A stretch of DNA of 35,000 bases, taken from the NCBI RefSeq assembly GCF_026012015.1, contig NZ_BRXR01000001.1, positions 3,767,501-3,802,500 of the forward strand, in the 5' to 3' direction. A program made the translations under genes and the position numbers. Below the pieces are notes generated by a model. That model was not told where the DNA came from. It searched no databases and saw only the letters and a list, made by a program, of their open reading frames with translations. The DNA is from Clostridium omnivorum (GTDB lineage: Bacteria; Bacillota; Clostridia; Clostridiales; Clostridiaceae). Within the stretch, counting starts at the first letter, position 1; each line of letters begins with the position of its first letter. This document shows positions 23,833-33,159 of the stretch, piece after piece.

Positions 23833-24723
23833 ATGTTTAAAGGAAAAGTATTTATTACTATATTAATGACAATTACTTTTATAGTATCTTCATTGTTTTC
23901 AAACAATATAATTATTAGCCATTTACACCATTTTAGTAAAACAACTATACAAAGTGGAAAAGAAAAGAGTAATAAATCCATAATGTGCAATTCATATCCT
24001 ACTACTCAAAATGAGTTAAAGGGAATAGACGAGGATATTAATTACATAAGAAAAAAATACGATAGGAAGCTGAGTCCAAGGGAAGTATTCTTAACTTTTG
24101 ATGATGGACCATCTCCAGTTAATACACTAAGAATACTGGAAGTTCTTAAAAGATATAACGTAAAGGCCACATTTTTTATAATTGGCAAACATGCAGATGA
24201 GCATCCTGATATTCTAAAAAGGGTAAAGAGAGAAGGCATGTGCGTTGCACCACATACATATTCTCATAATTATAAGATATATAGAAGTGAAAAGGCATAC
24301 TTTGATGATTATGAGGCATGCAACAATGCAATAATGAAGATAACAGGAAGTGATACAGTATCATTTTTGAGACTACCGGGAGGTTCTACAATTCAAGTAT
24401 CTAATAAAGCTGTAATGAAAGAAATTAAGACAAGATTGATTAATAATAATGTAAAATATGTTGATTGGAATGTAAGCTCAGCAGATGCGGCTATGGATAC
24501 AGTTCCCGCTGCGCTTATAAAAAATAATGTAATAAGCCAGTGTAAAGGGAAAAATTTTGTTGTGATTTTAATGCATGATTCAAACACTAAAACTACAACA
24601 GTTGAGGCTCTACCAGATATTATAGAATATCTAAAAGATAACGGATATGCTTTTAAGACTTTTGAAAATGTTACTTCTACAGAAGAAAGACAAATGAATA
24701 AGCTGCGAATAATTAATAGATAA
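23833..24723 (+). CDS. exported polysaccharide deacetylase (NodB domain)
   Basis: A 296-residue protein. The N-terminal 25 residues are a signal peptide or membrane anchor, followed by a linker and a NodB deacetylase domain from about residue 75. Motifs are FLTFDDGPS (catalytic Asp and metal Asp), APHTYSHNY (metal His pair), LRLPGGS, WNVSSAD and LMHDS (catalytic His). Such enzymes remove acetyl groups from peptidoglycan N-acetylglucosamine or N-acetylmuramic acid, or other surface glycans. GGGGGTG precedes ATG 23833 by five bases; GTG 23827 would add two residues. It converges on gatD across a shared terminator. Confidence 0.9.
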   Translation: MFKGKVFITILMTITFIVSSLFSNNIIISHLHHFSKTTIQSGKEKSNKSIMCNSYPTTQNELKGIDEDINYIRKKYDRKLSPREVFLTFDDGPSPVNTLRILEVLKRYNVKATFFIIGKHADEHPDILKRVKREGMCVAPHTYSHNYKIYRSEKAYFDDYEACNNAIMKITGSDTVSFLRLPGGSTIQVSNKAVMKEIKTRLINNNVKYVDWNVSSADAAMDTVPAALIKNNVISQCKGKNFVVILMHDSNTKTTTVEALPDIIEYLKDNGYAFKTFENVTSTEERQMNKLRIINR

Positions 24724-24756
24724 CAAAAGCCCAAGGCTAATCCCAAGGGCTTTTGT
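24723..24756. terminator. bidirectional terminator between deacetylase and gatD
   Basis: Stem ACAAAAGCCC (24723-24732) with GGGCTTTTGT (24747-24756). The T-rich and A-rich sides suit termination from both directions. Confidence 0.8.
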
Positions 24757-24767
24757 ATTTTAGAAAT

Positions 24768-25499
24768 TTAATTATTTTTCTTTTCTCTATTAATAATAAA
24801 TTCTTTTGCCTTTATTTCTAAATTATCGTCAAGGGGAGACAGGGTTATATCACCATACTTCTTTTCAAGTGCGGATATTAGTAATCTGTCAGCTAGTTCA
24901 GGGTTTTTTGAGAGAAGAGAACCGTGAAAATAAGTGCAAAATGTGTTTTTATATACACAGCCTTCATAGCCATCTTCACCATTATTGCCATAACCTGAAA
25001 TAACCTTGCCTAGTGGCTTCATATTCTCTCCAATATAGGTTCTACCTGAATGATTTTCAAAACCTACATAGGTTTCATTAAACTCTTCATTATAGATAAC
25101 TGTATTACCTATAAATCTATTGCTTCCGCCTTCAGAGTATACATCTAGTATGCCAAGACCTTCTAATTTTTCTCCATCGGGTGTAGTATAGTATTTTCCT
25201 AACAGCTGATAACCACCACAAACACAGAAGAATACCTTGCCTGATTCAATATATTCTTTTATGGAAAATTTTTTTCTTTCTATTAAGTCTAAAGAAACAA
25301 TTGACTGTTCATAGTCCTGTCCACCACCAAAGAAGGTAATATCATATGCCTTTCCTTCAAAAGTGTCGCCTACAGAAACATTATGTACATTTACCTTAAT
25401 GCCTCTTTTTTCAGCTCTATATTTTAATATTAAAATATTACCAACATCTCCGTATACATTTAATAAATCCGGATATAAGTGACATATATTTAGTTCCAA
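24768..25499 (-). CDS. gatD: lipid II isoglutaminyl synthase, glutaminase subunit GatD
   Basis: A 243-residue class I glutamine amidotransferase of the CobB/CobQ type. The nucleophile is Cys94 in CVCGGYQLLG and the likely His is His192 in YFHGSL. Arg128 in GGSNRF is at the position known to bind glutamine in Staphylococcus aureus GatD, whose nucleophile is also Cys94. It supplies ammonia to MurT, which converts the D-Glu of lipid II to D-isoglutamine. The start is TTG 25499, with AAGGTGA upstream. It lies 25 bases after murT on the same strand, so the two are co-transcribed. Confidence 0.93.
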   Translation of the reverse strand: MELNICHLYPDLLNVYGDVGNILILKYRAEKRGIKVNVHNVSVGDTFEGKAYDITFFGGGQDYEQSIVSLDLIERKKFSIKEYIESGKVFFCVCGGYQLLGKYYTTPDGEKLEGLGILDVYSEGGSNRFIGNTVIYNEEFNETYVGFENHSGRTYIGENMKPLGKVISGYGNNGEDGYEGCVYKNTFCTYFHGSLLSKNPELADRLLISALEKKYGDITLSPLDDNLEIKAKEFIINREKKNN

Positions 25500-25524
25500 C
25501 TAGTTCACCTTCAATCTATTTTCA

Positions 25525-26916
25525 TTACCATAATTTTTTTATATGGCCTTTACTATGAAGATATTTTCTAAAGTTAATCATAGCAGTATAAGTGGCTAAA
25601 ACATAAACAACTGAGGAATCACAGCTAGATATTTCATTTAGCAAATCTTCATTGTTTTCACAAAGTCTAAACTTATCTTCAGGTAAACCAGAAGTCTTAA
25701 GTCTTATTGCCATATCATATAACCTAATACCTGAAACCATAATTTTATCAATATTAAGTACGTTTAAACTTTCAAAATTAACATCCCATATCCAAGATAC
25801 ATCTCTTCCATCTGCATAATTATCATTTAAGATAAATGCAAGATTAACCTGTCTTTCATCTAAGGTAATAGTTGTAATTGCCTGATCAAAGCCTGCTGGA
25901 TTTTTCACTAAAATAATTTTAACTTCTTTTCCATCTATATCTAAAATTTCTTGTCTTCCAAAGCTGCTGCTTTGACTCTTTAGCGAATTAAATATTACTG
26001 AGTGTTCTATTCCAAGTGTTTTTGCTATAGATAGTGCACATAATCCATTGTAAATATTATAAATACCTGGTTGGTTTATATAATATTCATGATCATTTAT
26101 CCAAACTAGAGAACCGCTTGGAGTTAGTTCTACAAGTTTATCTACTGAATAATCTAAGTTTGGTCTGCTGTAGCCGCAGGATTCACAATAAAAGCTGCCT
26201 AAGTGGTTGTAAGTAAGATAGTTGTAACTATAAGGAGCCTTACATTTTTTGCAGAACTTTGCATCGGCGTTTATATCAATTTTTTTATTCTCATCTACAG
26301 AACAATTGAAGCCATAATAAACTATTGGGTTTTTCAAATCTAAGTCACCGAGAAGTGATTCGTCACCGTTTAACACCAGAGTAGAATTTGGAGTTTTATA
26401 TACACCATCTAATATCTTTTTTAGGGTTGTGTATACCTCTCCATATCTATCTAACTGATCTCTGAATAGATTTGTTATAGTAATAATTTTAGGACTTATA
26501 TAATCAGTAATGAAGGTAAGATTTGCTTCATCTACTTCAATAACAGCATATTTATTATTTTTATAACTTTTGAATCTGTAGTTTTCGATAAAACAAGCAG
26601 TTATGCCAGGTAGCATATTGGCGCCGGTGCCATTTGTAATAACTTCATTTCCACTATCTTTTATCATATTGTAAATCATACTTGTAGTTGTCGTTTTACC
26701 ATTTGTGCCTGTAATTAAAATAACATTATAGTCTTTTGCAACTGTTTCAAGTATATTTTTATCTAATTTAAGTGCTACTTTACCTGGAAAATTACTGCCG
26801 CCCTTAAATAAAAACTTGGATAATTTTAATATGACTTTAGATGAAATTACACTGAGAAAAGTATTAAATTTAATTTTAAACACCACCTTTAATATAGTAA
26901 AACTTTTAAGCACCAT
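25525..26916 (-). CDS. murT: lipid II isoglutaminyl synthase, ligase subunit MurT
   Basis: A 463-residue (longest form) Mur ligase homologue: P-loop ITGTNGKTTTTS, then NLFRDQLDRYGE, and the MurT-type C-terminal domain with NPAGFDQAI and NDNYADGRDVSW. A four-Cys zinc ribbon (CKKC and CESC) is inserted in the central domain, a MurT hallmark. It amidates lipid II D-Glu with ammonia from GatD at the cytoplasmic membrane. The start is uncertain. ATG 26916 has no ribosome site and lies right after a TATAAT (26925-26920). AAAGGTGG at 26890-26883 would fit a start about eight bases later, where the codon is ATT (26874). Confidence 0.93.
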   Translation of the reverse strand: MVLKSFTILKVVFKIKFNTFLSVISSKVILKLSKFLFKGGSNFPGKVALKLDKNILETVAKDYNVILITGTNGKTTTTSMIYNMIKDSGNEVITNGTGANMLPGITACFIENYRFKSYKNNKYAVIEVDEANLTFITDYISPKIITITNLFRDQLDRYGEVYTTLKKILDGVYKTPNSTLVLNGDESLLGDLDLKNPIVYYGFNCSVDENKKIDINADAKFCKKCKAPYSYNYLTYNHLGSFYCESCGYSRPNLDYSVDKLVELTPSGSLVWINDHEYYINQPGIYNIYNGLCALSIAKTLGIEHSVIFNSLKSQSSSFGRQEILDIDGKEVKIILVKNPAGFDQAITTITLDERQVNLAFILNDNYADGRDVSWIWDVNFESLNVLNIDKIMVSGIRLYDMAIRLKTSGLPEDKFRLCENNEDLLNEISSCDSSVVYVLATYTAMINFRKYLHSKGHIKKLW

Positions 26917-26934
26917 ATTATTATAACGTATAAT

Positions 26935-28143
26935 TTAATTATTGACATCAATTAATGAAAAATCATCACTTAATGCAAATTTTAAATTGATTGATAAACT
27001 ATTTATTTTATCCAAAAGGCCTTTTTTTCTGGAATCAACCATTGGAGTTGGGCAGTAATCATTTATATAATTTACTGAAGAAATACTGCAAGGGATTGCT
27101 CTTACTGCATAGGAGGTTAATTTATTATCTTTTATTATGAATTTGGTCTGCATGATAAAGGTGTCTTTGTCAGAAGGATTTACATTTCCTCCAAAGCAGA
27201 AGTTGCCTAAACTATAACAGATTACTTTACCTTTATATTGTTCTAACCCCTGTATTACATGAGGATGATGTCCTATAATTAAATCTGCGCCGTTATCAAT
27301 AGCAAAATGTGCTATTGATTTCTGAGTAGAATTGGGGGTATAGGAATTTTCATCTCCCCAATGAAAGTTAATAATTACAATTCTGTTTTCAGCTTTCATG
27401 GAAGCAATATCCTTTTTTATTGTATTAAGAAAGTTTTTATCAGAATAATAACCTTTATAACCTAAAAAACCAAATTTAATACCCTTTACTTCAGTATTCC
27501 ATTTATAGCCCTCACCAAAAAAGTTTATTTTTTCTGCTTGCAGAGTTGAAATTGTATCATTAAAACCAGCATCTAAATAATCACGGATATGATTGTTAGA
27601 TATATTTACACCTTCAATATATCCTAATTTTAATGCTTTAGCATATTCAGGGGGAGCCTTAAAAGTAAATTGTTTTTCCGCTTTAATCGTAGAATTAGTA
27701 AAAGTTGTTTCTAAATTTGCAGTTGTAATATCATCGTTTTTAAATATATCAGAAACATTTTTAAAAAAATAGGAAAAGTCATTATTATTCTTATTGAGTA
27801 CAGCAGGTAAGCTATTAGAATAAGAAAATGAAGTATCATGTCCAATAGTACAATCACCTACGCTAGTCACAATTATTTCCTTTTGAGATAACTCATCAGT
27901 ATTTTTTTTATTATCATCAATGTCATCTTTAACAATTTGATTTTTGCTTGTTTCTACATTATTAACTAAAGTATTTTGAGTTTTTTCCTTATTTGCGGCT
28001 CTTTTAGATAATACGGCATATGTTAAACCAAAGGAGATTGAAATAAGTAATACCACTATTAATATTAATAAAATTATAGTTTTAAGTTTTTTTTGTTTTT
28101 CTTTATTTCTTTTTAATCTTTTTCCAGTAGCCAGAATACTCAC
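26935..28143 (-). CDS. CapA-family membrane-anchored protein (poly-gamma-glutamate type)
   Basis: A 402-residue protein. A basic N-terminus (KRLKRNKEKQKKLK) is followed by one membrane helix (about 22-44), a Lys/Asn-rich linker and an exported CapA/PGA_cap metallophosphatase-like domain. Motifs are TSVGDCTIG, TANLETTFT, VNISNNHIRDY, INFHWGDE and GHHPHVIQGLE, with SLGNFCFGG near the end. CapA proteins help to make or anchor poly-gamma-glutamate in some bacteria; many homologues have unknown roles, and the synthase genes capB/capC are absent here. The start is unclear: GTG 28143 overlaps the ribosome site AAAAGGAG, and an ATT or CTG a few codons in would be better spaced. It lies directly upstream of murT-gatD. 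Confidence 0.85.
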   Translation of the reverse strand: MSILATGKRLKRNKEKQKKLKTIILLILIVVLLISISFGLTYAVLSKRAANKEKTQNTLVNNVETSKNQIVKDDIDDNKKNTDELSQKEIIVTSVGDCTIGHDTSFSYSNSLPAVLNKNNNDFSYFFKNVSDIFKNDDITTANLETTFTNSTIKAEKQFTFKAPPEYAKALKLGYIEGVNISNNHIRDYLDAGFNDTISTLQAEKINFFGEGYKWNTEVKGIKFGFLGYKGYYSDKNFLNTIKKDIASMKAENRIVIINFHWGDENSYTPNSTQKSIAHFAIDNGADLIIGHHPHVIQGLEQYKGKVICYSLGNFCFGGNVNPSDKDTFIMQTKFIIKDNKLTSYAVRAIPCSISSVNYINDYCPTPMVDSRKKGLLDKINSLSINLKFALSDDFSLIDVNN

Positions 28144-28300
28144 TCCTTTTATTCAACTATAAATCTTATTTTATCACAAATTGATAATTTATAGAAAGGA
28201 ACCTTATAGATTTATTCTAAAGCAGAGGTAGTTTTTTATGATTATTTTTGATAAAATAGTATTTAGTATACAGTTTTATGTATAGATGTGAGGTGGAAGA

Positions 28301-30139
28301 ATGGATTTTATAAACAGGATAAAGAAAGCTTTCCATATTAATTATAAGGACAAGCTTTTAACTATAAAGGAAAAAATAAAAAGTAGTAATGTAAAATCTA
28401 AATTTAATAAATATAGTTTTAAAAATATCAAAGATAAGGACTATAGACAAATTCTTGAAAAATATAAGCCTTTAATAAAGCAAAATTATAAAAGAGACAT
28501 TGCTTTACTAGGAATGGGAGTATTTTTTTCTGTGTGTATATTTAATATGGTAATGGTAAATAGGCCAGCTGAGGTGAAATATGTAATTACTGACAATAAG
28601 GCAGAGGATTACTACTATGCAGGCGAATATGAAAAGGCTATTGAAGAATATAATAGTTTGATACTTAAAGACAATACTAAAGAAAATTTATGGAATATGA
28701 AAATAGCTGAAATCTATTCAATAAAAGGACAATTAGACAAGTCAAAGGAATATATAGAAAAAGTGAAGTCTAAGGGTATAAATGATGCTGAGGTATATAA
28801 TTATGTGATTTTCACTGAATTTATGAATAAAGATTACGATACAGCTCTTGCTGATGGAGTTGAAGCGCTTAAAAAATACCCAGATAACAAAAAAATTATT
28901 AAAACTATGTTTACTGTATATATGTCAACTAACAATATGGGAAAGGCAAAAGACATAATTACTTCCTATCCTGTTGATTCAAGGTCTGCTTATGATTTAG
29001 CAGAGCATTCCAGAATGCTTATGATTGACGGGCAATGGGATGAAGGGTTTAAGGAACTTAGAGACGCTTGGAGCATAGATAAGGATGAGTTTAAGATATA
29101 TGATGTATTGTCACAAATAGCTGTATATAATAGAGATATGATATTGGAAAGCGTAACAAATTTATCTACTAAAAATCCCAATGATGTTGCTTATAAACTC
29201 TGGCTAGCTAAACTATACTCATTAACTGAGGAAACTGCCGATCAAGCTGAAAAAATATTGTCAGGGCTTAATTCTGAAGATACAGGGAAGATAGAATCAA
29301 AATTAATTGAATCTGCTATTCTTCAAAACACAAAACAAGGGGATAAGGCAGATAAATTAATGGAAGATATTATTAAACAATATAATAATGATTATAGGGT
29401 ACTTCATGCTGCAGGCTGGTATTATTTAAATAAGAAGGATATGGATAAGGCAAATCAATATTGTAGGGAATCTATAATAAAAAATAAAAACTATCCTGAC
29501 AATTACGGATTTTTGATGCCGGAAATATTAAAGGCTCAAGGAAAGAGCACCGAAGGAGAACCTTATTTTAGAACAGCTTTGTATAAGGAGCCATATAACT
29601 ATAATATTATGCTTAATATTGCTAATTACTATTGGTATACAACAAAAAATAGTGAAAAGGCGTTGGAATATTTTAAATTTGCAGAAATTGTAAAGCCTAC
29701 TGATCCGGAAATTAAATATAACATGGCCTTAATTCATCTAACAAACAAGAGGGAAGATGAGGCGGTTAATTTACTAAAACAATGTATTAAGCTTTCGGAT
29801 TCTACTCCAAAATATCACAGAACTTTAGGAACTATATATTTGGAAAAAGGAAAAAATGATGAAGCAATAAAAGAAATTAGATATGCTTATAGTGCAGATG
29901 AAGCTGATGTTTTAACTCTTAATAATGCTGGATGTTATTATATAATGGTAGAAGGAAATTTAGAAAGAGGTTTATATAATCTACAGAAAGCAGCCGAGGG
30001 TTTGAATCAGTCACATGATAAATATACTGTTGATACTATTCGAGGAAATTACGAAAAGGCTAAAAAGCTTGTTGATCAGTATAATAATTCTTCAGGAAAT
30101 GAAAAGTTAAAAGTACCAGATTTCATTTTGTTTTATTAA
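28301..30139 (+). CDS. membrane-anchored TPR protein, unknown function
   Basis: A 612-residue protein. The first 65 residues are strongly basic and cytoplasmic, and one membrane helix follows (about 66-88, LLGMGVFFSVCIFNMVMV). The rest, probably outside the membrane, is built of tetratricopeptide-like helical repeats, e.g. AEDYYYAGEYEKAIEEYNSL near residue 100 and further units to the C-terminus (DPEIKYNMALIHLTNKREDE, LGTIYLEKGKNDEAIKEI). Such proteins are assembly scaffolds; the partner is not known. ATG 28301 has GAGGTGG upstream. It is divergent from the capA-like gene, with about 155 bases between them, which must hold both promoters. Confidence 0.8.
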   Translation: MDFINRIKKAFHINYKDKLLTIKEKIKSSNVKSKFNKYSFKNIKDKDYRQILEKYKPLIKQNYKRDIALLGMGVFFSVCIFNMVMVNRPAEVKYVITDNKAEDYYYAGEYEKAIEEYNSLILKDNTKENLWNMKIAEIYSIKGQLDKSKEYIEKVKSKGINDAEVYNYVIFTEFMNKDYDTALADGVEALKKYPDNKKIIKTMFTVYMSTNNMGKAKDIITSYPVDSRSAYDLAEHSRMLMIDGQWDEGFKELRDAWSIDKDEFKIYDVLSQIAVYNRDMILESVTNLSTKNPNDVAYKLWLAKLYSLTEETADQAEKILSGLNSEDTGKIESKLIESAILQNTKQGDKADKLMEDIIKQYNNDYRVLHAAGWYYLNKKDMDKANQYCRESIIKNKNYPDNYGFLMPEILKAQGKSTEGEPYFRTALYKEPYNYNIMLNIANYYWYTTKNSEKALEYFKFAEIVKPTDPEIKYNMALIHLTNKREDEAVNLLKQCIKLSDSTPKYHRTLGTIYLEKGKNDEAIKEIRYAYSADEADVLTLNNAGCYYIMVEGNLERGLYNLQKAAEGLNQSHDKYTVDTIRGNYEKAKKLVDQYNNSSGNEKLKVPDFILFY

Positions 30140-30144
30140 TTAGT

Positions 30145-30171
30145 AAAGCAGTCGCAAATTGCGGCTGCTTT
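30145..30171 (+). terminator. intrinsic terminator overlapping convergent stop codon
   Basis: Stem AAAGCAG (30145-30151) with CTGCTTT (30165-30171), plus inner CGCAA/TTGCG pairs. The T tail is short. It overlaps the last codon of the opposite-strand gene at 30170. Confidence 0.65.
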
Positions 30172-31018
30172 ATTCAATAGTCAGAGATTGTCTATAATTT
30201 CCTAGTATATCATTCACTGGTGATACGCTAATAAATGCATTTGGTTCTAAAGCTTTAACGATATTTTTTAAATAATTGAGTTGACTTCTTTGAATTACTA
30301 CATATATAAATTTCTTCTTGTCATTTGAATAACCGCCAACTGCATCAAGCACTGTAACTCCCCTAACAAGTTTGGTGCTTATCTCATTTATTATTGCTGG
30401 TGCATTTTCGCAAATAATTATACATTGCCTTGAGGATGCGATGCCTTCCTGTATTGCATCTATTGTTTTTGTTCTTATAAAGCTTGCGATTAAGGCATAC
30501 ATAACTGAACGTACACCAAATACGTACGCAATTAAACTGTAAACTACAACGTCTTGGATCATCATAATAGAAGATAAGGGGATATTCTTGTATTTATTGT
30601 GTATTATTTTTGCTAATATATCAAGTCCACCAGTGGATGATGACGATATTAATAGAAGATAAACGCTTATGCCAAATAAAAAACCGAAGAATATAGATGA
30701 TAAAAGCATATCATCTATGGCTTTAAACCTGAATGCTGAATTGAAGTAATCCATCATAATAGATGATAAAAAAACTACAAAAGCACTCCTGAAAGCAAAT
30801 TTTTTTCCTAATAATTTAAATCCAGATATAAAAAGTGGAATATTAATAATTATTGTAAGTAGACCTATTTTATAACCCATTATCTTATTTATTACCATTG
30901 CTATACCTGTTACTCCTCCAATTCCAATTTGAGATGGAATTAAAAAAGCAGATATAGAAAATGATAATATTAAACTACCCAAAATAATAAGGGAATACTC
31001 TTTTATAATTTGTTTCAT
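30170..31018 (-). CDS. YitT family membrane protein (DUF161/DUF2179)
   Basis: A 282-residue protein. The N-terminal 190 residues form about five membrane helices with the family block PSQIGIGGVTGIAMVIN and SSSTGGLDILAKI. The C-terminal 90 residues are the cytoplasmic DUF2179 domain, with TVLDAVGGYSNDKKKFIYVV. YitT proteins are widespread in Firmicutes and their substrate or function is not established. ATG 31018 has TAGGAGG upstream. It is a single gene converging on the TPR gene. Confidence 0.9.
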   Translation of the reverse strand: MKQIIKEYSLIILGSLILSFSISAFLIPSQIGIGGVTGIAMVINKIMGYKIGLLTIIINIPLFISGFKLLGKKFAFRSAFVVFLSSIMMDYFNSAFRFKAIDDMLLSSIFFGFLFGISVYLLLISSSSTGGLDILAKIIHNKYKNIPLSSIMMIQDVVVYSLIAYVFGVRSVMYALIASFIRTKTIDAIQEGIASSRQCIIICENAPAIINEISTKLVRGVTVLDAVGGYSNDKKKFIYVVIQRSQLNYLKNIVKALEPNAFISVSPVNDILGNYRQSLTIE

Positions 31019-31432
31019 ATATTATACCTCCTAGTGAATATAAAGTTGCAACGTAGAGTTAATATGACGGAAATTATGCAAACAAAAATATACTAACATA
31101 AAATAATCTATTATACAATGAGTAAGCTTAATCTTATATGATAACTATATAATTATTTTTTCCTAAATCCGGTATAGTATTAAATATTTTTATAAAATCT
31201 TATGTGAAAATGAAGGAGGATTGTTAAATAATATTCATACAACAAGATGAACTTGTTGGTGTATTCAGAAAAATGAAATAAATGCATTCATAAATTATCA
31301 ATTCGAAATGAATATAATTTTTTTCTTGCACTTTTCTAGTACTCATGCAATAATTATATTGTAAGAAAGCTTGTATACATAATTATTATTACAGTTAATG
31401 AATTTTAATAATACAGGAGGGAAAGTAGGGGG
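31019..31432. other. long intergenic region before pckA
   Basis: A 414-base AT-rich gap. It contains a Shine-Dalgarno-like AAGGAGGA at 31213-31220 with no usable start or long frame after it, a 7-bp inverted repeat CAACAAG/CTTGTTG (31240-31246 and 31252-31258), ATTCAT/ATGAAT followed by a T run (about 31286-31325), and the pckA promoter at 31326. I see no tRNA or known riboswitch. It may hold a decayed gene or an attenuated leader. Confidence 0.4.
31326..31354 (+). promoter_or_regulatory. SigA-type promoter of pckA
   Basis: TTGCAC (31326-31331), a 17-base spacer and AATAAT (31349-31354) match the vegetative promoter well. A leader of about 70 bases follows before the start codon. Confidence 0.6.
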
Positions 31433-33004
31433 ATGAACTTGAACAGTTTAGATTATTTGAACATTAAATGCAATAAAGAAGTACACAAAAATTTAGGAGT
31501 GGCACAGCTAGTTGAATTTGCTGTTAAAAGAGGCGAAGGTACTTTATCTGATAAGGGTGCACTAGTAGTGTGTACTGGTAAATACACAGGAAGATCACCT
31601 AAAGACAGATTTATTGTTAAGCAAGATAGTATTAATAATAAAATTAACTGGGGAGAAGTAAATCTGCCTATTGAAGAGAAAGTTTTTAATTCCTTATATA
31701 ATCAAGTAGTAAACTATCTAAACGAAAGGGATTTGTTTATATTTGATGGATATGTAGGAGCACTTTCTGAATATAAAGTTAATGTTAGAGTTATTAGTGA
31801 ATATGCTTCACAGGCATTATTTGCAAATCAATTATTTAGAAGACTAGATGAAAAATCATTGGAGGATTTTGTCCCATCATTCAATGTTATAGCAGCACCT
31901 GGATTTAAGGCTAAGGGGCAATTAGATGGAATAAACTCCGAAGCGTTTATAATAGTGAACTTTGAAAAAAGGATAATTTTAATAGGTGGAACTCAATATT
32001 CTGGAGAAATTAAAAAATCTATTTTCTCAATTATGAACTATTTGCTTCCATTACAAGGAGTATTTCCAATGCATTGTTCAGCAAATATTGGAAAAGATGG
32101 AGACACAGCTATTTTCTTTGGATTATCTGGAACAGGTAAAACTACATTGTCTACTGATCCAAATAGAAGACTTATTGGAGATGATGAGCATGGCTGGTGT
32201 GACACTGGAGTATTCAACTTTGAAGGTGGATGCTATGCAAAGGCTATAAAACTATCAAAGGAAAAAGAAAAGGATATATACGAGGCTATTAAATTTGGAA
32301 CTGTACTTGAAAATGTCGTACTTGATGAGAAGCACGTACCAAATTACGATGATGACAGCCTTACTGAAAACACTAGAGCGGCATATCCTATAGATTATAT
32401 AGATAATATTGAAGAAAGTGGAATTGGTGGAAATCCAAAGACTATTATTTTCCTAACAGCCGATGCTTTTGGGGTGCTTCCTCCTGTTTCAAAGCTAACT
32501 AAAGAAGCAGCAATGTACCACTTTATGTCTGGGTATACAAGTAAGCTAGCAGGTACAGAAAGAGGTATTACTGAACCTAAAGCAACATTCTCATCCTGTT
32601 TTGGCGAACCTTTTATGCTAATGCACCCTGCTGTTTATGCTAAACTTTTAGGAGAAAAAATAGAAAAGCATAATGCAGAAGTATATCTTATTAACACCGG
32701 CTGGTGCGGTGGTGGTTATGGTACCGGTGAAAGGATAAAATTATCCTATACCAGGGCAATGGTTAACGCTGCTATAGAAGGTAAACTGAAAAATGTAGAT
32801 TTTGAAGAACATCCAATATTTAAAGTATTGGTTCCAAAGGAATGTGCTAATGTTCCTGCTGAAATATTAAATCCAAAGAACACTTGGAAAGATAAAGAGC
32901 AATATACATTAAAAGCAGTTGAACTAGCTAATAAGTTTAAAGCTAATTTTGAGAAGTTTAATGATGTTCCAGAAGAAATAGTTAAAGCTGGCCCTAATGC
33001 TTAA
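31433..33004 (+). CDS. pckA: phosphoenolpyruvate carboxykinase (ATP)
   Basis: A 523-residue cytoplasmic enzyme that interconverts oxaloacetate plus ATP and phosphoenolpyruvate plus CO2 and ADP. The kinase P-loop [11 protein letters not shown] begins at residue 230. Other ATP-type blocks are [14 protein letters not shown] near the N-terminus, [19 protein letters not shown] with the metal Asp, and a C-terminal [10 protein letters not shown]. Length is normal for the ATP family and unlike the GTP family of about 600 residues. AGGAGG lies 12 bases before ATG 31433, a little far. In anaerobes the enzyme may run in either direction. It is monocistronic, with its own promoter and terminator. Confidence 0.96.
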   Translation: MNLNSLDYLNIKCNKEVHKNLGVAQLVEFAVKRGEGTLSDKGALVVCTGKYTGRSPKDRFIVKQDSINNKINWGEVNLPIEEKVFNSLYNQVVNYLNERDLFIFDGYVGALSEYKVNVRVISEYASQALFANQLFRRLDEKSLEDFVPSFNVIAAPGFKAKGQLDGINSEAFIIVNFEKRIILIGGTQYSGEIKKSIFSIMNYLLPLQGVFPMHCSANIGKDGDTAIFFGLSGTGKTTLSTDPNRRLIGDDEHGWCDTGVFNFEGGCYAKAIKLSKEKEKDIYEAIKFGTVLENVVLDEKHVPNYDDDSLTENTRAAYPIDYIDNIEESGIGGNPKTIIFLTADAFGVLPPVSKLTKEAAMYHFMSGYTSKLAGTERGITEPKATFSSCFGEPFMLMHPAVYAKLLGEKIEKHNAEVYLINTGWCGGGYGTGERIKLSYTRAMVNAAIEGKLKNVDFEEHPIFKVLVPKECANVPAEILNPKNTWKDKEQYTLKAVELANKFKANFEKFNDVPEEIVKAGPNA

Positions 33005-33047
33005 ATAGCTAGCTGAAGCAAGTCATAGGATAACTTCAAGGTTTAAT

Positions 33048-33085
33048 AAAAAGCCTAAATGTCTATAAGGATATTTAGGCTTTTT
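33048..33085 (+). terminator. intrinsic terminator after pckA
   Basis: A perfect 13-bp stem, AAAAAGCCTAAAT (33048-33060) with ATTTAGGCTTTTT (33073-33085). Confidence 0.9.
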
Positions 33086-33159
33086 AATTTATAATATTTT
33101 ATTGTTTCATGGTATAAAATAGTGTAAACTAAGAGCATTATACTAAGGAGGAAGATGGT

